The notes: a model not told the origin generated them from the sequence alone. A DNA stretch of 64,000 bases from Antarcticirhabdus aurantiaca (GCF_009765365.1 NZ_VTOM01000009.1:62001-126000); one strand, 5' to 3'. Shown: positions 28,666-38,169, counted from the stretch's first letter. Made by a program: numbers and translations.

Positions 28666-29790
28666 TCAGTACTGCTGCGCCACGGCCGGGAAGTAGGGAT
28701 CCAGCGGATCGGCTTCGCGCGTCGGGTAGGCGTCCGCGGCCGGCATGGTCGATCCGGTTTCAGAGGGATCGACGTAGGACTGCGCGCCGTATGCGCCTCG
28801 AGCCGAACCGTAGCCGCCCTGCGCGGCGGGGTAACCGCCGGACGCACCGCCACCCTGGGCGGGATAAAGCTGCTGCGGATAGCCTGCCTGACCATTGCCG
28901 TAGGGCTGCTGCTGCTGGGTCGGATAGGCCTGCGACTGCGCCGGGTAGGACTGGCTCGGCATGCCGCCGACGCCGCCGCCTTCCATCGGCGCGCCCATGC
29001 CGGTCGCGCCCGTGTTGCTGGCGACGTATTGCGGCAGGTCGTCGTCGTTCTCGCCGACGAGGGCCTCGTTGCCCTGCAGCACCACCACCTTCGCGCCGAC
29101 CGGGATGCGATTGTAGAGGTCGATGGCGTCCTGGTTCATCAGGCGGATGCAGCCGGATGAGGCGGCGGTGCCGATCGTCCACCACTCGGCCGTGCCGTGC
29201 AGGCGGTACAGCGTGTCCTTGCCGTCGGCGTAGAGATAAAGCGCGCGCGCGCCCAGCGGATTGGTCAGGCCCGGGGGCATACCGTTCTTGTAGGGCTCCA
29301 GCTCGGGCTTGCGCTTGATCATCTCCGCCGGCGGATGCCAGCTCGGCCATTCGCGCTTGGTGCCGACCTTCGCCTCGCCCTTCCAGGACAGGCCGGAGCC
29401 GCCCACGGCCACGCCGTAGCGCATCGCCATGCCGTTGGCCTCGACCACGTAGAGAAAGCGGTTCGGCGTGTCGACGATCACGGTGCCGACCTCGTAGCCC
29501 TGCGCGTTGTAGGGCACGCGCTGGCGCAGGAAGCGCGGATCGACCTTGTCGACCGGGATCTCGACGAGATGGTGGCCGTTATCGTCCACGGCCGCGTAGT
29601 TCATCACCGAGTCCGGCGGGGTCGGCGCGCCGAAGGCGGATTCGGCGGCGAGCTGGGTCTCGGGCGGCATCTGAGTCGCTTCGGGCGCGAAGGCGTCCTC
29701 GGTGAGAGAGTCGTGCGTCAGGCAGCCCGACAGCGACATCGTCGCCGCGGCCATCAACGCGATCCGGCTCGTTTTCGACAGCATTCTCAT
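28666..29790 (-). CDS. L,D-transpeptidase (YkuD family) lipoprotein
   Basis: A 374-residue lipoprotein with lipobox LSGC after a short signal (Cys about 23). The YkuD catalytic motif is HGTAEWWTIGTAASSGCIRL, with catalytic Cys followed by Arg, and GTVIVDTPNRFLYVVEANG marks the domain start. It would form 3-3 peptidoglycan crosslinks or attach proteins to peptidoglycan in the periplasm. The last 110 residues are a low-complexity tail rich in Gly, Gln, Tyr, Pro and Ser (QSYPAQSQAYPTQQQQPYGN), probably disordered. ATG 29790 is preferred because the signal begins there and GGAAGG lies upstream. Confidence 0.93.
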   Translation of the reverse strand: MRMLSKTSRIALMAAATMSLSGCLTHDSLTEDAFAPEATQMPPETQLAAESAFGAPTPPDSVMNYAAVDDNGHHLVEIPVDKVDPRFLRQRVPYNAQGYEVGTVIVDTPNRFLYVVEANGMAMRYGVAVGGSGLSWKGEAKVGTKREWPSWHPPAEMIKRKPELEPYKNGMPPGLTNPLGARALYLYADGKDTLYRLHGTAEWWTIGTAASSGCIRLMNQDAIDLYNRIPVGAKVVVLQGNEALVGENDDDLPQYVASNTGATGMGAPMEGGGVGGMPSQSYPAQSQAYPTQQQQPYGNGQAGYPQQLYPAQGGGASGGYPAAQGGYGSARGAYGAQSYVDPSETGSTMPAADAYPTREADPLDPYFPAVAQQY

Positions 29791-30174
29791 GCGAGACCTT
29801 CCTCGACCTGCGGAACCTGGTGCCGCCCGGGCGCAACGCGTGCCCCCAACGGGCGCCCGCGACGCTGCACCGCGATTCCCCGGTTTCGTCCGCAGCAAAC
29901 CTGCAACAGTGTCAACCGTGTGGCACGGACAGGGTTTCTACTATGCTATTGGAGAACAATGTCCTAAGCAGGCTGGCCTCGAAAACGGACCGCGGTTGCA
30001 GCGCGAAAGGCCCAGGAAGGGCCGGAGTGGCAGGAATCCTGCCGATGGCGCAAGCCTTTGCGGCGTCCTGAAGGGCGGCGCGCGTCGCCCGTCCGAGCAG
30101 GCAGAACTGTTGCAGGACAGACACAGAGATCGACCGCGGAACGAGGACGCCGCGGCTCGGGATGAGGACCGGAC
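29791..30174. other. Divergent intergenic region with a 15-base palindrome
   Basis: 384 bases between the L,D-transpeptidase and a plus-strand lipoprotein gene. It contains the perfect dyad GGCAGGA-A-TCCTGCC at 30029-30043, a candidate protein-binding site, and a TTGACA on the minus strand near 29905-29910 that could be the -35 of the transpeptidase gene. No gene is supported. Confidence 0.45.
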
Positions 30175-30816
30175 ATGAAGAATCTGATCGCGGCGGCCCT
30201 TTTTTGCGCGTCGCTTTCCGCCTGCGTCACGGCGCAGCCGGACGTGGCCCTGCAGCCGGTGGCCCGGGGGCCCTCGCCGGAGGAGGTGCGCAACGACAAT
30301 CATTGCCGCGGCCTGCTGATGCAGCCCGGGACCTTCGTCTACGTGCAGTGCCGGCTTGCCATGGACGGGACCCAGCTCAAGCAGGAGCGCCAGTTCCGCG
30401 CCCGGCTGGAGTCGGTCGGCGGCCCGCTCACGCCCGACGTCGAGAACGCGATGCGCGCCGACGTCATCTGCAACTTCAACGAAGCGTCCAAGCTCTCGCA
30501 GCAGGTCGGCGACGCCCAGGCCCTCGCCTATCAGGCGCTCGGCAAGTGCCGCCGCCAGCGCGGCGTGCTCGAGCGCACGGTCGCCACCTGGCTGCCGGGC
30601 CGTTTCGACGCTCTGGCCACCTACGAACAGGATGCCGTCGGGCGGAACGTGACGACGATCAACGAGGCCCGCGCATTCCCGACGACGCCGCCCCCCGGCG
30701 CCATGGCCGCGGCAGGCGCACCCGGCCCGGGTGGCATGCCGGGAGCCGGCGCGCCCCAGCCGGTCGGCGGCCCGGCGGTGCCGGTGGGCCAGCTCGCGCC
30801 GATGCGGGCATACTGA
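30175..30816 (+). CDS. Uncharacterised lipoprotein
   Basis: A 213-residue protein with a lipoprotein signal (LFCASLSACVTAQ; lipobox LSAC, Cys 17). The folded part (about 35-165) includes four more cysteines (NHCRGL, YVQCRLA, VICNFN, LGKCRRQ), perhaps two disulfides. The C-terminal 45 residues are a Gly/Pro/Ala-rich tail. I do not recognise the family. GAGGA precedes ATG 30175. It is probably anchored in the outer or inner membrane facing the periplasm. Confidence 0.8.
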   Translation: MKNLIAAALFCASLSACVTAQPDVALQPVARGPSPEEVRNDNHCRGLLMQPGTFVYVQCRLAMDGTQLKQERQFRARLESVGGPLTPDVENAMRADVICNFNEASKLSQQVGDAQALAYQALGKCRRQRGVLERTVATWLPGRFDALATYEQDAVGRNVTTINEARAFPTTPPPGAMAAAGAPGPGGMPGAGAPQPVGGPAVPVGQLAPMRAY

Positions 30817-31003
30817 GCTGCGGCGCGGCACGATCGCGTCGCAACCCATTGTTCACCACGCACGAAACGTTGGGGAGTTCGGGCAACGCGTGTTGCGCTG
30901 TTGCACTAGCGAGATGGCCTGGCTTGCCCCAATTTGCGCTGCATGCGTATTTCCTGAGGTGGCTTGGGCGCATTCAACGTTTGACAGTAGAGGATCCCTC
31001 TCA

Positions 31004-31174
31004 ATGAAGAACATCATGGTTATCGCCGCTGTGTCGTTCGCGATGGCTACCCTCGCCGGCTGCGCCGGTGACGGCATCGGCAAGGGCGTCGGCAAGGGCA
31101 AGGGCAAGGGCCCGGTTGTCGTTGAAGAGCCGGCGCCGGTCGTGACGCAGGACACCTACGTCTCGAAGGGCTGA
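31004..31174 (+). CDS. Small lipoprotein with Gly-Lys repeat
   Basis: A 56-residue peptide with a clear lipoprotein signal, MATLAGCAGDG (Cys20), followed by a short IGKGVGKGKGKGKGP-like basic glycine-lysine stretch and an acidic/Pro end (VVVEEPAPVV). Small entericidin-like or structural envelope lipoproteins look like this, but I cannot assign a family. GAGG about 10 bases upstream serves ATG 31004. A strong terminator follows 60 bases after the stop, supporting a real, separately transcribed gene. Confidence 0.75.
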   Translation: MKNIMVIAAVSFAMATLAGCAGDGIGKGVGKGKGKGPVVVEEPAPVVTQDTYVSKG

Positions 31175-31233
31175 GCCCCGCCAAGACCAGCGGCGAGCGG
31201 GCAGCTTCCTCGAAGCGCCCCTCGCCTGTCTTC

Positions 31234-31270
31234 AGGCTCGTCGGTTCATCAGAACCGGCGAGCCTTTTTC
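31234..31270 (+). terminator. Rho-independent terminator
   Basis: Stem AGGCTCGTCGGTTC pairs with GAACCGGCGAGCCT (one G:U-type mismatch) around a 4-base ATCA loop and is followed directly by TTTTTC at 31265-31270. It terminates the small lipoprotein gene and lies between convergent genes. Confidence 0.9.
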
Positions 31271-31328
31271 ATTTGAAGCACTTGAAAGCAGTCGACATCG
31301 AGCGCCAGCCCGGTGCGGCGGCCGAATC

Positions 31329-31694
31329 TCAGGGATCGCGGCGCAGGCCCTTGGCGGCGAGTTCGTCGAGATAGGTCTGCCAGCGCGCATCGCGATTCGC
31401 GCCGAGCTCGGACAGGTAGCTCCAGGTGAAGAGGCCGCTGTCGTGCCCGTCATCGAAGACGATTCGCACGGCGTAATGGCCGATCGGCAAAACGTCGCGA
31501 ATCGCCACGGCGCGCTTGCCGCCCACCGTCACGCGCTGGTCCGGAGCATGGCCCTGAACCTCGGCCGAGGGCGACATGACGCGGAGCATCTCGGCGGGAA
31601 GCTCGTCCCGCGAGCCGCCCCTCCAGGCGATGAACAGGGTTCGACGGTTGGGCGAGACGCGCAGCTCTTCGGGAACTTGCGTGGGTGACGACAT
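31329..31694 (-). CDS. DUF971 (GBBH-like N-terminal domain) protein
   Basis: A 121-residue cytosolic protein. The sequence [33 protein letters not shown] followed by [27 protein letters not shown] is the DUF971 pattern, a small domain also found at the N-terminus of gamma-butyrobetaine hydroxylase. Stand-alone members often neighbour Mrp/ApbC or molybdenum-cofactor genes and may bind zinc or help Fe-S proteins; here it is divergent from moaA, 126 bases away. Confidence 0.88.
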   Translation of the reverse strand: MSSPTQVPEELRVSPNRRTLFIAWRGGSRDELPAEMLRVMSPSAEVQGHAPDQRVTVGGKRAVAIRDVLPIGHYAVRIVFDDGHDSGLFTWSYLSELGANRDARWQTYLDELAAKGLRRDP

Positions 31695-31820
31695 GATTCG
31701 TGGCCTCTGAGCTCAAGGGAGGACGGCCCGCGGAGGGTCGCTCCGCTTGACCGCGCCCACCCCCGCTTCCACATTCGGGGGATCAGCACGGGAGAATGCG
31801 CCCTCCGGGGCGGTTATGTC

Positions 31821-32867
31821 ATGGATCAAGCCGAGAACATCAAGCTGGACAAGGCCGTGGCCGCGGCTCGTCCGCGGATGATCGATCCGTTCAAGCGACC
31901 GATCACCTACCTCCGGGTCTCCGTGACCGACCGTTGCGACTTCCGCTGCGTGTACTGCATGGCGGAGGACATGACGTTCCTCCCCAAGCGGGACCTCCTG
32001 ACCCTCGAAGAGCTCGACCGCCTGTCGAGCGCCTTCATCGCCAAGGGCGTGCGCAAGCTGCGGCTCACCGGCGGCGAACCCCTGGTGCGGCGCGGCATCA
32101 TGCAGCTCATCCGCTCCTTGTCCCGGCACCTGGACAGCGGCGCCCTGGAAGAGCTGACGCTGACCACCAACGGCTCGCAGCTCGCGCGCTTCGCCTCCGA
32201 ACTCGCCGATTGCGGCGTCAAGCGCATCAACGTGTCCCTCGACACGCTGGATGCCGGCAAGTTCAAGGCGATCACGCGCTGGGGCGACTTCGACAAGGTG
32301 ATGGGCGGCCTCATGGCCGCGCGAAGCGCCGGTCTCAAGGTGAAGCTCAACGCCGTCGCGCTGAAAGGATTCAACGACGACGAGATCCCGTCGATGATCG
32401 AGTGGGCGCATGGCGAGGGAATGGAGCTGACCCTCATCGAGACCATGCCGATGGGTGAGATCGACGAGGATCGCACCGACCGCTACCTGCCGCTCAGCGC
32501 CGTGCGCGCGAGCCTCGCGGAGCGCTGGACGCTGAAGGACATCCCGTTCCGGACGGGCGGGCCTGCCCGCTACGTCGAGGTGGCCGAAACCGGCGGCCGG
32601 CTCGGCTTCATCACGCCGATGACCCACAACTTCTGCGAAAGCTGCAATCGCGTTCGCGTCACATGCACCGGCACACTCTTCATGTGCCTCGGCCAGGAGG
32701 ACGCCGCGGACCTGCGCGGGCCGATGCGTGCCTCCGAGGGCGACGAACTCCTGAACCAGGCGATCGACGCCGCCATCAGCCGCAAGCCGAAGGGCCATGA
32801 CTTCGTGATCGATCGCCTCACCAAGGCGCCCTCGGTCTCGCGCCACATGAGCGTCACGGGGGGCTGA
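31821..32867 (+). CDS. moaA: GTP 3',8-cyclase (molybdenum cofactor step 1)
   Basis: Radical-SAM enzyme of 348 residues that, with MoaC, turns GTP into cyclic pyranopterin monophosphate. The N-terminal cluster is CDFRCVYC (Cys39, Cys43, Cys46), the SAM motif is LTGGEPLVR, and the second Fe-S cluster uses [13 protein letters not shown] near 270-284. The C-terminus ends in Gly-Gly (SVTGG), as required for activity. No other moa gene lies beside it. The following secreted protein gene starts 4 bases after its stop. I found no convincing Moco riboswitch upstream. Confidence 0.96.
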   Translation: MDQAENIKLDKAVAAARPRMIDPFKRPITYLRVSVTDRCDFRCVYCMAEDMTFLPKRDLLTLEELDRLSSAFIAKGVRKLRLTGGEPLVRRGIMQLIRSLSRHLDSGALEELTLTTNGSQLARFASELADCGVKRINVSLDTLDAGKFKAITRWGDFDKVMGGLMAARSAGLKVKLNAVALKGFNDDEIPSMIEWAHGEGMELTLIETMPMGEIDEDRTDRYLPLSAVRASLAERWTLKDIPFRTGGPARYVEVAETGGRLGFITPMTHNFCESCNRVRVTCTGTLFMCLGQEDAADLRGPMRASEGDELLNQAIDAAISRKPKGHDFVIDRLTKAPSVSRHMSVTGG

Positions 32868-32871
32868 TCCG

Positions 32872-33372
32872 ATGCGGACGAGACTGCGCGCCCTCGCTTT
32901 GGCGACATGGTTCGGCTTGACCATCGCACCGGTCGCGGCGGTGGCCGATCAGGTGAGCCGCGACGGCGGCGACGTCACCTACGTCAACAGCCGCTACGGA
33001 ACGTCGGCGCGCTTCCCGGCCGCCGCCTTTCCCGAAGAGCTTCCGGCACCGAGCAACGGAGACGGGCTGGCCTGGAGTTCGCCGAGCGGCGCGCAGCTCG
33101 CCATCTACGGCCGCCCCAACGACGGGGGCGAGACGCCGAAGTCCGTGATCGCCCTTCGCGCCGCCGACGATTCGGTCACCTACAAGGCATCCGGCGACCG
33201 TTGGGCCGTGGTGTCCGGCTTTCGCGACGGACTGATCTTCTACGAGCGCTATATCTTCCGGGGCGACCTCATCCATTCCGTCTCGATCCGGTACCCCGAC
33301 TCCGAGCGGGGGACCTACGACCGGCTGGTGGGCCCGATCACCAACTCGCTGCGCGGCGCGAACGCGTCCTGA
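32872..33372 (+). CDS. Secreted protein of unknown function
   Basis: A 166-residue protein with a signal peptide (LRALALATWFGLTIAPVAAVA, cleaved before DQVS). The mature part has short beta-strand-like repeats (YVNSRYGTSARFPAAAFP, VSGFRDGLIFYERYIFRGDLIHSVSIRYP) and looks like a single periplasmic domain. I do not recognise a family. It begins 4 bases after moaA and is probably transcribed with it; nothing indicates a role in cofactor synthesis. Confidence 0.75.
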   Translation: MRTRLRALALATWFGLTIAPVAAVADQVSRDGGDVTYVNSRYGTSARFPAAAFPEELPAPSNGDGLAWSSPSGAQLAIYGRPNDGGETPKSVIALRAADDSVTYKASGDRWAVVSGFRDGLIFYERYIFRGDLIHSVSIRYPDSERGTYDRLVGPITNSLRGANAS

Positions 33373-33474
33373 TGCGACCATCCGGCGACCGAGTTTTTCG
33401 CCGGACGGGCTTTCACCGCAAGGGCAGAGGCGTATAACCCACGCTTCCCTGTCTAATCCGGACGTGCATCCCCC

Positions 33475-34386
33475 GTGCTTTCCCGATCGCCGTCCCGCCT
33501 GAGCGACAATGTCCGCGCGGCGCTGTTCATGCTGGCGGCCATGGGCGGCTTCGTGATCAACGACGCCTGCACGAAATATGCCACGCGCGACATCGATATC
33601 GCGCAGATCATGGCCGTTCGCGGCGTGATGGCGACAGCGTTCCTGGCATTTCTGGCCTGGCGGGCCGGAGCCTTCGTCGGTATCGACCGCGTCCTCTCGC
33701 CGCGGCTCGGGGCCCGCACGCTGGCCGACATCGGCGCGACGATCTCCTATCTCACCGCCCTCGCCCACATGCCGATGGCGAACGCGTCAGCCATCTTCCA
33801 GGCGACGCCGCTCGCGGTGACGCTCGGGGCGGCCCTGTTTCTCGGCGAAAAGGTCGGCTGGCGGCGCTGGTGCGCGATCGGGACCGGCTTTCTCGGCGTC
33901 CTCGTCATCGTCCAGCCCGGCTCGGATGGCTTCAACGCGTATTCGCTGGCGGTTCTCGTGTCGGTCGCCTGCTCATCGATGCGCGACCTCGTGACCCGCC
34001 GCATGGACGCGCGCCTGCCCTCGATCACGATCTCGCTCGTCACGGCGGCGGCGGTCTGCATCGTCGGCTGGGCCTGGCTGCCCTTCGTCGGATGGAACCC
34101 GATCGCTCCCGACATCCTCCTCGCCCTGATGATCGGCGCCGTGTCGATCGGCGTCGGCTATATCTTCATCGTGAAGGCCATGCGGCTGGGCGACATGGGC
34201 TTCGTCGCCCCCTTCCGCTATTCGATCCTTCTCTACGCCCTTCTTCTCGGCTTCGTCCTCTTCGGGGATCGACCGACCGTTCCGGTCGTCGTCGGCTCGT
34301 CCATCGTCGTGGCGAGCGGCCTCTACACGCTGCTGCGCGAGCGGCGGCTCGGCCGCCTCAAGGTGGCCCGCGCGCAGGTGCATTGA
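33475..34386 (+). CDS. EamA-family (DMT) transporter
   Basis: A 303-residue ten-helix membrane protein of the drug/metabolite transporter superfamily with two EamA repeats. Typical features are the early MLAAMGGFVINDACTKYA, the end of repeat one GWRRWCAIGTGFLGVLVIVQPG, and the matching FGDRPTVPVVVGSSIVVASGLYTLLRERR. Substrate unknown. It starts at GTG 33475. Its stop overlaps the start of the next gene by one base (TGATG), so the two exporters form an operon. Confidence 0.88.
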   Translation: MLSRSPSRLSDNVRAALFMLAAMGGFVINDACTKYATRDIDIAQIMAVRGVMATAFLAFLAWRAGAFVGIDRVLSPRLGARTLADIGATISYLTALAHMPMANASAIFQATPLAVTLGAALFLGEKVGWRRWCAIGTGFLGVLVIVQPGSDGFNAYSLAVLVSVACSSMRDLVTRRMDARLPSITISLVTAAAVCIVGWAWLPFVGWNPIAPDILLALMIGAVSIGVGYIFIVKAMRLGDMGFVAPFRYSILLYALLLGFVLFGDRPTVPVVVGSSIVVASGLYTLLRERRLGRLKVARAQVH

Positions 34387-35609
34387 TGCTGAAACGAACC
34401 GACGAAACCGGCCTGACAACTGGTGCCGCGCCGATCCGGGCGCCGATGCTGGCGACGCTGATGATCGCCTCGGCCCTGTCGCCGCTGGCAATCAACATCT
34501 TCATCCCGTCGGTGACCTCGATCGCCGGCGACTTCGACGTTCCCCCGTCGACCATCGGCCTCGGCCTTTCGCTCTATCTCGCGGCCACGGCCGCGATCCA
34601 GCTCCTCGCCGGACCCCTATCGGACCGCTACGGGCGCCGACCGGTGATGATCGCCGGCTCCGTCCTGTTCCTTGTCGGCACGCTCCTGTGCATCTTCGCC
34701 GCCTCCGCGACGATGTTTCTCGTCGGTCGCATCATCCAGGCGGCGAGCGCCACGGGCATCGCGCTCTCGCGCGCCATCGTACGCGACGTGTTCGACCGCG
34801 CCCGATCGGCCTCGATGATCGGCTACGTCACCATGGGCTTCGCGGTGGCGCCGATGCTCGGGCCCGCGATCGGCGGGCACATGGACGGCGCCTTCGGCTG
34901 GCGGTCGGTCTTCTGGCTGCTGCTGGTTCTCGGCGTCCTGACCCTCGGCCTCCTCGTCTTCGACCTGTCCGAGACCAACCGCGACAAGGGCAAGCCGGTC
35001 TTCGCCCAGGCGGCGAGCTACGGCATTCTCGCCCGCTCGCCGGCGTTCTGGCGCTATGTCGGCGTCTCGGCCCTCACCTCCGCGGTCTTCTTCTCCTTCC
35101 TCGGCGGCGGGCCGATCATCGCCGGCCATGTCCTCGGCATGACGCCGGCCGGCTACGGCATGTGGTTCATGCTCTGCGCCTTCGGCTACATCGTCGGCAA
35201 CTTCGTCGCGGGGCGCTACTCGCAGCGCTTCGGCGTGAAGCCGATGATGGTCGCGGGGAGCCTTCTCAGCTTCAGCGCCCCGCTGCTCACGCTCGGCCTC
35301 TTCGTCGCCGGGCTCGTCACGCCCGCGACGCTCTTCGCGCCCATGCTCATCGTCGGGATCGGCAACGGCCTCGCCCTGCCCTCGTCGACGGCCGGCGGCG
35401 TCAGCGTCCGGCCGGAGGCGGCGGGGGCCGCGGCCGGTCTCCTCGGCGCCTTTCAGATCGGCGCCGGCGCGGCCTGCTCGACGATCGCCGCTCATCTGGC
35501 CGAACGCTCGGACGGGCCGGTCGCGGTGGCGCTCCTGATGGCCGCCTGCGGCTTCCTCGGCCTCCTGTGCGCGGTGACCGCCCGCCGCGAGGCGGCGCAT
35601 GCGCCTTGA
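34386..35609 (+). CDS. Bcr/CflA-type MFS efflux transporter
   Basis: A 407-residue, twelve-helix major facilitator. The Bcr/CflA pattern is clear: LAINIFIPSVTSIAGDFDVPPSTIGLGLSLYL, the loop motif GPLSDRYGRRPVMIAG (about 74-89), and RIIQAASATGIALSRAIVRDVFDRARSAS. Members export drugs or dipeptides by proton antiport. It is coupled to the EamA gene by a one-base overlap. Substrate cannot be read from sequence. Confidence 0.92.
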   Translation: MLKRTDETGLTTGAAPIRAPMLATLMIASALSPLAINIFIPSVTSIAGDFDVPPSTIGLGLSLYLAATAAIQLLAGPLSDRYGRRPVMIAGSVLFLVGTLLCIFAASATMFLVGRIIQAASATGIALSRAIVRDVFDRARSASMIGYVTMGFAVAPMLGPAIGGHMDGAFGWRSVFWLLLVLGVLTLGLLVFDLSETNRDKGKPVFAQAASYGILARSPAFWRYVGVSALTSAVFFSFLGGGPIIAGHVLGMTPAGYGMWFMLCAFGYIVGNFVAGRYSQRFGVKPMMVAGSLLSFSAPLLTLGLFVAGLVTPATLFAPMLIVGIGNGLALPSSTAGGVSVRPEAAGAAAGLLGAFQIGAGAACSTIAAHLAERSDGPVAVALLMAACGFLGLLCAVTARREAAHAP

Positions 35610-35742
35610 GGGCAAAAAAGATGAGGAACGGCCGGGGCGGCGGGCCTTCGCTTGGTTGCACGGCGACCGGCTTCCGTGCAGCATCGACGCCGCTTCGCGC
35701 CCTCCCGACGATCATTCACATTCAGACACCGGAAAGCATTTC

Positions 35743-36540
35743 ATGACGCTTCTCAAGACACTCGTTCTCGCCGGCACCGCGCTGGCCTTCGCCGCGGGCG
35801 CGGCGAGCGCGCAGGACACCGACGCCGGCAAGGACTGGTCGACCGTCGTGATCGGGACGGAGGGCGCCTATCCGCCCTTCAACTTCCTCGACGCCTCGGG
35901 CCAGCTTCAGGGTTTCGACGTCGACGTCGCCAAGGCCCTCTGCGAGCAGATGAAGGTGACCTGCACCTTCGTCACGCAGGATTGGGACGGGATGATCCCG
36001 GCGCTCCAGAACGGCAACTTCGACGCTCTCATCGCCTCCATGTCGATCACGCCCGAGCGCGAGGAGCAGATCGCCTTCACCGACAAGTACTACCAGACGC
36101 CTCCGGCCATCGCCGTGCCGAAGGATTCCGACATCGCCGAGCCGACGGCCGCCGCGCTGGACGGCAAGGTGATCGGCGCCCAGACCGCCACGACCCATCT
36201 TCAGGCGGCCGAGTCCCTCTTCCCCGACGCCGAAGTCCGGCCCTACCCGACCGCCGAGGAATACAAGCTCGACATCGACAGCGGCCGCGTCGATGCCGTG
36301 GTCGACGACGTCGTGGTGCTGTCCGAATGGCTGAAGAGCGATGCCGGCGCCTGCTGCAAGCTCCTCGGGACACTGCCGGCCGATTCCGCCATCTACGGCA
36401 AGGGCATCGGCATCGGCCTGCGCAAGGGCGACGAAAAGCTGCGGACCATGTTCAACGAGGCCATCCAGGCCATCCGCGCCAACGGCAAGTACAAGGAAGT
36501 CCAGGACAAGTACTTCGACTTCGACGTGTACGGCTCCTGA
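35743..36540 (+). CDS. Polar amino-acid ABC transporter, periplasmic binding protein
   Basis: A 265-residue periplasmic solute-binding protein (SBP family 3). Signal peptide ends near GAASAQ (residue 23). The sequence VVIGTEGAYPPFNFLDASGQLQGFDVDVAKALCEQM and DWDGMIPALQNGNFDALIASMSITPEREEQIAFTDKYY is characteristic of lysine/arginine/ornithine/octopine-type binders. Cys in ALCEQMKVTC and AGACCKLLG may form disulfides. ATG 35743 begins the signal peptide; a longer in-frame extension upstream is rejected. It heads an operon with two permease genes. Confidence 0.93.
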   Translation: MTLLKTLVLAGTALAFAAGAASAQDTDAGKDWSTVVIGTEGAYPPFNFLDASGQLQGFDVDVAKALCEQMKVTCTFVTQDWDGMIPALQNGNFDALIASMSITPEREEQIAFTDKYYQTPPAIAVPKDSDIAEPTAAALDGKVIGAQTATTHLQAAESLFPDAEVRPYPTAEEYKLDIDSGRVDAVVDDVVVLSEWLKSDAGACCKLLGTLPADSAIYGKGIGIGLRKGDEKLRTMFNEAIQAIRANGKYKEVQDKYFDFDVYGS

Positions 36541-36598
36541 TGCCTTCGGGCGCGCCGAGCCCATCGGGGCCGGCGCGCCGCTCCGGCGGACTGCCTGA

Positions 36599-37309
36599 AT
36601 GACTTCAATCACGAGCCTCCTCGGCTTCGGCGCGGAAGGCTGGGGCGACGACCTCGCCTCGGGCGCCCTCGTCACCATCGCGCTCGCACTCGCCACGCTC
36701 CCCTTCGGCCTCGTGCTCGGCTTCCTCCTGTCGCTCGCCAAGCAGTCCGAGGACTGGGCGCTGCGCCTGTCCGCCGACATCTACACGACGATCTTCCGCG
36801 GCCTGCCCGAGCTTCTCACCCTCTTCATCGTTTATTTCGGTATCAACGGCCTTCTCAAGGCGGCGAGCGACGGGGCCGGGCTGCCGGCGCTGGCGCTGTC
36901 GAGCTTCGCGTCCGGCATGGTCGCGCTCGGGGTCGTCTTCTCCGCCTTCGCGAGCGAGGTCTTTCTGTCCGCCTTTCGCGCGATCCCCAAGGGCCAGCGC
37001 GAGGGCGCGGCGGCGCTCGGCCTGCGCCCGCGACATGTCATGGTGCTCGTCATCCTGCCGCAGGTGCTGCGCGTGGCCCTGCCCGGCCTGTCGAACCTTT
37101 GGATGAACCTCCTCAAGGACACGGCGCTCGTGTCCGTCGTCGGGCTCGCGGATCTCTTGCGCCAGACGCAGATCGCCGCCCGCGTGACGCGCGAGCCGTT
37201 CCTGTTCTTCGGCACGGCCATCGTCCTCTACCTCGTCATGACGGCGGTGTCGTCGGTCGTCATCGCCTGGATCGAGCGATGGACGCGGCGCGGGGAGCCG
37301 GCGCGATGA
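36599..37309 (+). CDS. Polar amino-acid ABC transporter permease (HisQ type)
   Basis: A 236-residue inner-membrane permease with about five helices. The EAA-type loop for ATPase contact is AFRAIPKGQREGAAALGLRPRHVMVLVILPQ, and YTTIFRGLPELLTLFIVYF is the usual second-helix motif. It pairs with the next gene as a heterodimer. The 3' end overlaps the following start (ATGA). No ATPase gene lies in this operon. Confidence 0.93.
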   Translation: MTSITSLLGFGAEGWGDDLASGALVTIALALATLPFGLVLGFLLSLAKQSEDWALRLSADIYTTIFRGLPELLTLFIVYFGINGLLKAASDGAGLPALALSSFASGMVALGVVFSAFASEVFLSAFRAIPKGQREGAAALGLRPRHVMVLVILPQVLRVALPGLSNLWMNLLKDTALVSVVGLADLLRQTQIAARVTREPFLFFGTAIVLYLVMTAVSSVVIAWIERWTRRGEPAR

Positions 37310-38130
37310 AGAACGCCCTCGATCCGCCGCTCGCCGCGACGCCGCCCGACGTCCTGCCCCGGCGGCGGCCGGGCTTCGCCGGCGTGCTGGCGCTCGGCGC
37401 CTGGCTTCTGGCGGGGCTGAGCCTCGTCGCCTACCTCGCCGCAGCGTGGAATCCCGACCTCTTGGCGCGCTACGCCCCGATCTACCTGTCGGGCCTTTGG
37501 ACCACGATCCAGCTCGTCGCGATCTCCTTCGTCGCCGGCGCCCTGATCTCGGTGCCGGTCGCGCTCGGACGCGGGTCGAAAGGCTTCGTTCAGCGCGACC
37601 TGTCGACGGCCTACGTCGTCCTGTTCCGCGGCACGCCGTTCATCGCCCAGCTCTTCCTGATCTATTACGGCTTCGGCCAGTTCCGCGACTTCTTCGAAAC
37701 GATCGGTCTCTGGGGGTTCTTCCGTGAGCCCTGGTACTGCGCGATCTTCGCGCTTGCGCTGAACACGGCCGCCTATCAGGCCGAGATCCTGCGCGGCGCC
37801 GTCGCGAGCGTGCCGAAGGGCCAATGGGAGGGCGCGAAGTCGCTCGGGCTGTCCCGCCTGACGACGCTGCGCAAGGTGATCCTGCCGCAGGCGGCGATCG
37901 TGGCGCTCCGGCCCTACACGAACGAAGTGATCCTGATGGTGAAGGCCTCGGCCATCGTCGCCATCATCACGGTCTACGACCTCCTCGGCGAAACGCGGCG
38001 GGCCTATTCCCGCACCTTCGATTTCCAGACCTACATTTGGGCGGCGATCCTCTATCTCCTGATCGTAGAACTGCTGCGCCACGCGACGAACTTCGCGGAG
38101 CGGCGGCTGACCCGTCATCTGCGTCGCTGA
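37306..38130 (+). CDS. Polar amino-acid ABC transporter permease (HisM type)
   Basis: A 274-residue permease. An N-terminal helix is followed by LSGLWTTIQLVAISFVAGALISVPVAL, AYVVLFRGTPFIAQLFLIYYG and the EAA loop ILRGAVASVPKGQWEGAKSLGLSRLTTLRKVILPQA. It starts at ATG 37306, overlapping the previous stop. The next gene is a dehydrogenase with its own start 39 bases on, so the operon ends without the expected ATP-binding subunit. Confidence 0.93.
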   Translation: MKNALDPPLAATPPDVLPRRRPGFAGVLALGAWLLAGLSLVAYLAAAWNPDLLARYAPIYLSGLWTTIQLVAISFVAGALISVPVALGRGSKGFVQRDLSTAYVVLFRGTPFIAQLFLIYYGFGQFRDFFETIGLWGFFREPWYCAIFALALNTAAYQAEILRGAVASVPKGQWEGAKSLGLSRLTTLRKVILPQAAIVALRPYTNEVILMVKASAIVAIITVYDLLGETRRAYSRTFDFQTYIWAAILYLLIVELLRHATNFAERRLTRHLRR

Positions 38131-38169
38131 AGCGGCGCTCCTCATCGGCACTCAGGACAAGGATCAACG

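Noticed and set aside
30981-30986. TTGACA as -35 of the small lipoprotein gene
   Set aside because: A -10 element at normal spacing would fall on the start codon at 31004, so it cannot drive this gene.
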